DNA of 64,000 nt, from positions 379,769,887 through 379,833,886 of the forward strand of contig OZ005649.1 of assembly GCA_963930645.1 (NCBI GenBank). The letters run 5' to 3'. Source of the stretch: Salticus scenicus (lineage: Eukaryota > Arthropoda > Arachnida > Araneae > Salticidae). This document shows, piece by piece, positions 60,950-64,000 of this stretch. The notes beneath the pieces were generated by a model that was not told the DNA's origin, did no database searches, and saw only the letters and a program-made list of their open reading frames with translations. A program made the translations under genes and the position numbers. Within the stretch, counting starts at the first letter, position 1; every line of letters begins with the position of its first letter.

Positions 60950-61260
60950 GAGGAAGTAAAATCATAAAGAGGTGAAAATTTCAAATTTAAAATTAAAGCA
61001 GATCCTATATATAGACAAACTTTTCCAATTTTCAAAGGTAGGTATAAAATTGAAAGCTGATATCTCTAAAACGGGGCTTTTTTTTTTTTTTTTTTCGTAT
61101 AAAAAAACATCCTTTTAGGTATCATTTATTTTTGTTATCTTTCTTAATTGATAAACGCCCAGGTTAGTTAGATTAATTTTAGATATCGGAGATGAGTATC
61201 TCAAAAATGGACTTTACCGATTGTTCTCTCTACATAAATTCTCCTTAAAATAAAATTAAT
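60950..61260. repeat. Second copy of the TCTCAAAAACGG-type module
   Basis: GAGGAAGTAAAATC near 60,950, ATATCTCTAAAACGGGGC (about 61,060), TTAGATATCGGAGATGAGTA and TATCTCAAAAATGGACTTTA (about 61,175-61,215) match the module order of 56,628-57,480. A poly-T tract interrupts it at 61,079-61,096. Confidence 0.5.
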
Positions 61261-62621
61261 CCCTGCAGTGATTATAAATTATCTTAAATTTAATGTGAAA
61301 TATGTAAACTTTATAAGTAAACATATCTTCCAATAATAGAAAATAAATTCTGTGTTTTTCTTTCTAAAAACTTTCCATCTCGATAAAGCTTCTAAATTGA
61401 AATTTCAAGAATTACGTAAATCTAGAAATTTGCTAGACGTTTTCAATTTTGTATTAGCATTGGATAGATGAAAATTTAGAGAATTTTACAATATATATAT
61501 TAAAATTTTATTTTTTATAATGTATTGAAATTATCATGCATTTTAGTGCAGAAAAATGGATTCCGAACTTTTAAATAGCGCAAAATGCACAAAATAATTT
61601 TTGAATTTAGCAGTAGAAAAAAATAGATTTCAATTTAATTTACAGACAACTGTCTCAATTTTGTATTCAATACTTTATTTTAAATATCCTTAATTTAAGT
61701 TCCTAAAACTTAAAACAAAGTATGTTCATTGCAAAATCATAAAATAAAAATCTTAAAAAAAAAAAAAAAAAAAAAACTATTATAATTCCTAAAATTTACA
61801 TTCTAATGTGAAAACTTAAACAAATCTCTTTTGTATAATGAGTTAAGTATATCATTATTATGAAAAAAAAAAATCATACCACAAGAAATACCGTAATAAA
61901 TGTTTTTCGTAAGAAGTTAAAATATATTTCAGCCAATTTGAAAACTACATTACCATATTTGTTTATTGAACATTATTTCATATCTAATAATACGACATTT
62001 TTCTTTTGCATTAAATTTGAGATTATTGATTAATTATTTCTTTTTCAAACATTGCAATCATTTTTCAAGCAATTTGAAAAATGTATATGCAGTAAAATAA
62101 ATTATTAGTTTGTTTTGTATCTCAAAAGATGTTTTACCATTATACAGTCTTTGTAATTAATGTTTAACTATTGTATAAACGTTGGTGCATATTAGAAATT
62201 CTTATTCGTTTTTAATCATATTGTTTGTGAAATTATCAGGAATAATTTGAAAATTTTTCCTGAATAAGTTAGAAAATTAATAATTTATATAGTTTTTTCT
62301 AATTTATATCATTAGAAAGAACTTTGGAAAGTTAAATAAAATTGTGTTATTGCACACCTACATATAATAAATTTATTTTAAAAGTAAAAAAACAATAATT
62401 GTGTTCATTTTTTAACGTTGTATTTAATTCAAAATGACCGTTGTTTTACAATTTTCTTTATTTTTAGATTTTTGTAAATATATTGTATATATATATATAT
62501 ATATTTTTTTTTTTCAAGGAACTATTTTGTAATATTTCATATTTCATTTTTATTTTGTAAGCAAGTAACGTTTCATTTCATGAATTATGAATTATTGAAT
62601 TGCTAAAAGTTAAATAATTTT

Positions 62622-62657
<36 letters not shown>

Positions 62658-63484
62658 CAGTAAAAAAATTTTTTTTTCTTTTTTTTTTTTTTCCTTTTCA
62701 TGCACTTAAGCAATACACTTATAAGGCTCATATTGATTAAAAAATTCTTAGTTTCTGAGTTCGAATACAATTTCATAAAATATATATTGTATAATGTTCT
62801 ACCTGTTAAATATAGTTATGTTACATTTATAGCAAATAAAAATATAATTAAAAATCGTGTATAATAAATTGCATATTCTCTTGTGCGTAATATTATATAT
62901 TTATATTGAAACGCGTAATTACCGTAGATCAAATTAAAACAAAATAATAACTATTATTATCTTTAATAATTTTCTAAATGTAACCCAGATGTAATAAAAA
63001 AAAAAAAAAAAAAAGTAAAAGAAAAAAAGAAAAGAAAAGACGTCAAAAAGTATTTTTCCTGTATTGGCATCTTGCCCCAAAGAATTTTCGTCCTCTTACA
63101 TTAAAAAAAAAAAAAAAAAATTAATTTCGCTTTTTAACATACTAAAAAAAATCAGCTCCTTTTATTGGTTTGGAGAATAGGAGACACACTGTACTTTTCC
63201 AAATTACTAGATTTTTTTTTTTCCTCTTTAAATTACGGTTTACACTGCTCCATGTCCAACGAGACATTCTTTGATAGAAATAAAAAAACAAAATATAATA
63301 TACATATATATATTTACAAAACTGAGTTCAAAATTGTGTTAAACATGCATTACTAATAGATGAAGATACACATGTAATGAAATGTTAAACTAAACTTTTT
63401 TTTTTCTTTTAAACCTGCATTCAATATTTTTGCATTAATTTTTCTTTTTTTTTTTTCATGTTTTTCATGTTTTTCATTTTTTCA

Positions 63485-63515
<31 letters not shown>

Positions 63516-63700
63516 GATAACTTAAAACATAAAATAAAGAACACAACATTTTTAAGACCTTTTGTTATAAAAAAAAAAAAAAAAATACGCTTTTATTTAT
63601 CTAACGATGATCATAATTTACAAAAGCTAAAATTACAGCGTTTTTCAAAATATTCGTTGAAGAAGAAGAAAAAAAAAGCTTTTAATTTAACACTTGGAGA
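61261..63700. other. AT-rich DNA dominated by poly-A/poly-T tracts
   Basis: Long A or T runs lie at 61,756-61,776, 62,626-62,655, 62,669-62,691, 62,996-63,014, 63,101-63,120, 63,487-63,511 and 63,569-63,585, with a (TA)n at 62,487-62,504. No gene is supported. ORFs at 63,165 and 63,513 owe their length to these tracts. Confidence 0.55.
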
Positions 63701-63828
63701 CATATGTATCTCACTTATTAACACGCTTTTATTAGCTTCACCCGTATGTGTGTTTGTATGTATGTTTGTAACCGCTCTGGGAGCAATCAAAAAATCTATG
63801 ATGTAAAAAAATACTTCCCCTACGTGAA

Positions 63829-63893
63829 CGCTGTGGCTGGGAGGTAAAGCTCCGGGCTACGAACCTAATGATCTAACGTTCGAGCCCAGTCAG
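63829..63893 (+). repeat. tRNA-derived SINE head or tRNA pseudogene
   Basis: GTGGCTGGGAGGTAAAGCTC resembles a Pol III A box with D-arm. Thirty bases on, ACGTTCGAGCCCAGTC resembles a B box (GTTCGANCC) and 3' T-stem. GGCTGGG near the start can pair with CCCAGTC near the end. The 5' T-stem (CTAAC) no longer pairs, so it cannot be a working tRNA. The promoter-like spacing fits a tRNA-derived SINE whose body runs to or past the window end. Confidence 0.5.
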
Positions 63894-64000
63894 GTAAGAT
63901 TTTTTTTAAATGGTTTTTGTTTAATTCTAAATTATTTTATAACCACCCTGTAATATGGTGTGTCACTCACACAATTTTTTCTTACCCTGCATTTTAATAC

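Noticed and set aside
63513..63806. 97-codon ORF near the right edge
   Set aside because: Lys-rich segments come from poly-A tracts. The tail GVCVFVCMF is from a TGTTTGTATG repeat.

Overview
The window is non-coding, repeat-dense DNA from an animal nuclear genome. By eye it is roughly three quarters A+T, full of (TA)n, (AAT)n and long poly-A/poly-T tracts, and it has no gene with intact exons, no rRNA and no functional tRNA. The recognisable proteins are all decayed eukaryotic DNA-transposon transposases (piggyBac, mariner, a pogo/DDE1-like element, and a mariner-like element with a DUF4817-type helix-turn-helix). That spectrum suggests an arthropod, most plausibly a spider or other arachnid. 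The lineage is an inference from repeat types, not from a marker gene.

Layout. The dominant structure is a direct duplication of about 26 kb. Copy A runs from before base 1 to about 26,185. Copy B runs from about 28,639 to about 55,210 in the same orientation. Between them, 26,186-28,638 is a spacer with a decayed piggyBac transposase and its right terminus (TTAA at 27,836). From 55,211 to 64,000 the DNA is unique to the window: a pogo-like remnant (55,295-56,620), a repeat module, a mariner remnant (57,808-58,700), a possible hAT end, a 237-bp inverted-repeat element, poly-A/T-rich DNA and a tRNA-derived SINE-like head near the right edge.

Copies A and B agree at most positions, with spot divergence of a few percent, but differ by clean insertions and replacements. 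Only A has a C-rich higher-order minisatellite (12.7-13.4 kb) and a 2.2-kb block with two palindromic MITEs and a short retroelement flanked by a perfect 16-bp target-site duplication. Only B has a 3.4-kb composite insertion (30.7-34.2 kb), a 379-bp MITE (34.6 kb), a mariner-derived MITE (41.8 kb) and a palindromic Tc1-type MITE (50.7 kb). For these B insertions copy A keeps a recognisable empty site. Between two (TA)n tracts the copies carry unrelated DNA (4.4-5.2 kb versus 37.1-37.8 kb). The block is therefore either an old tandem segmental duplication that later gained transposons, or two haplotypes joined in an assembly.

No genes working together can be described. I found no CRISPR, operon, defence system or novel protein-coding system. 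The points of interest are the duplication, the datable MITE families within it, two minisatellites, and a hairpin with partial hammerhead-ribozyme resemblance.
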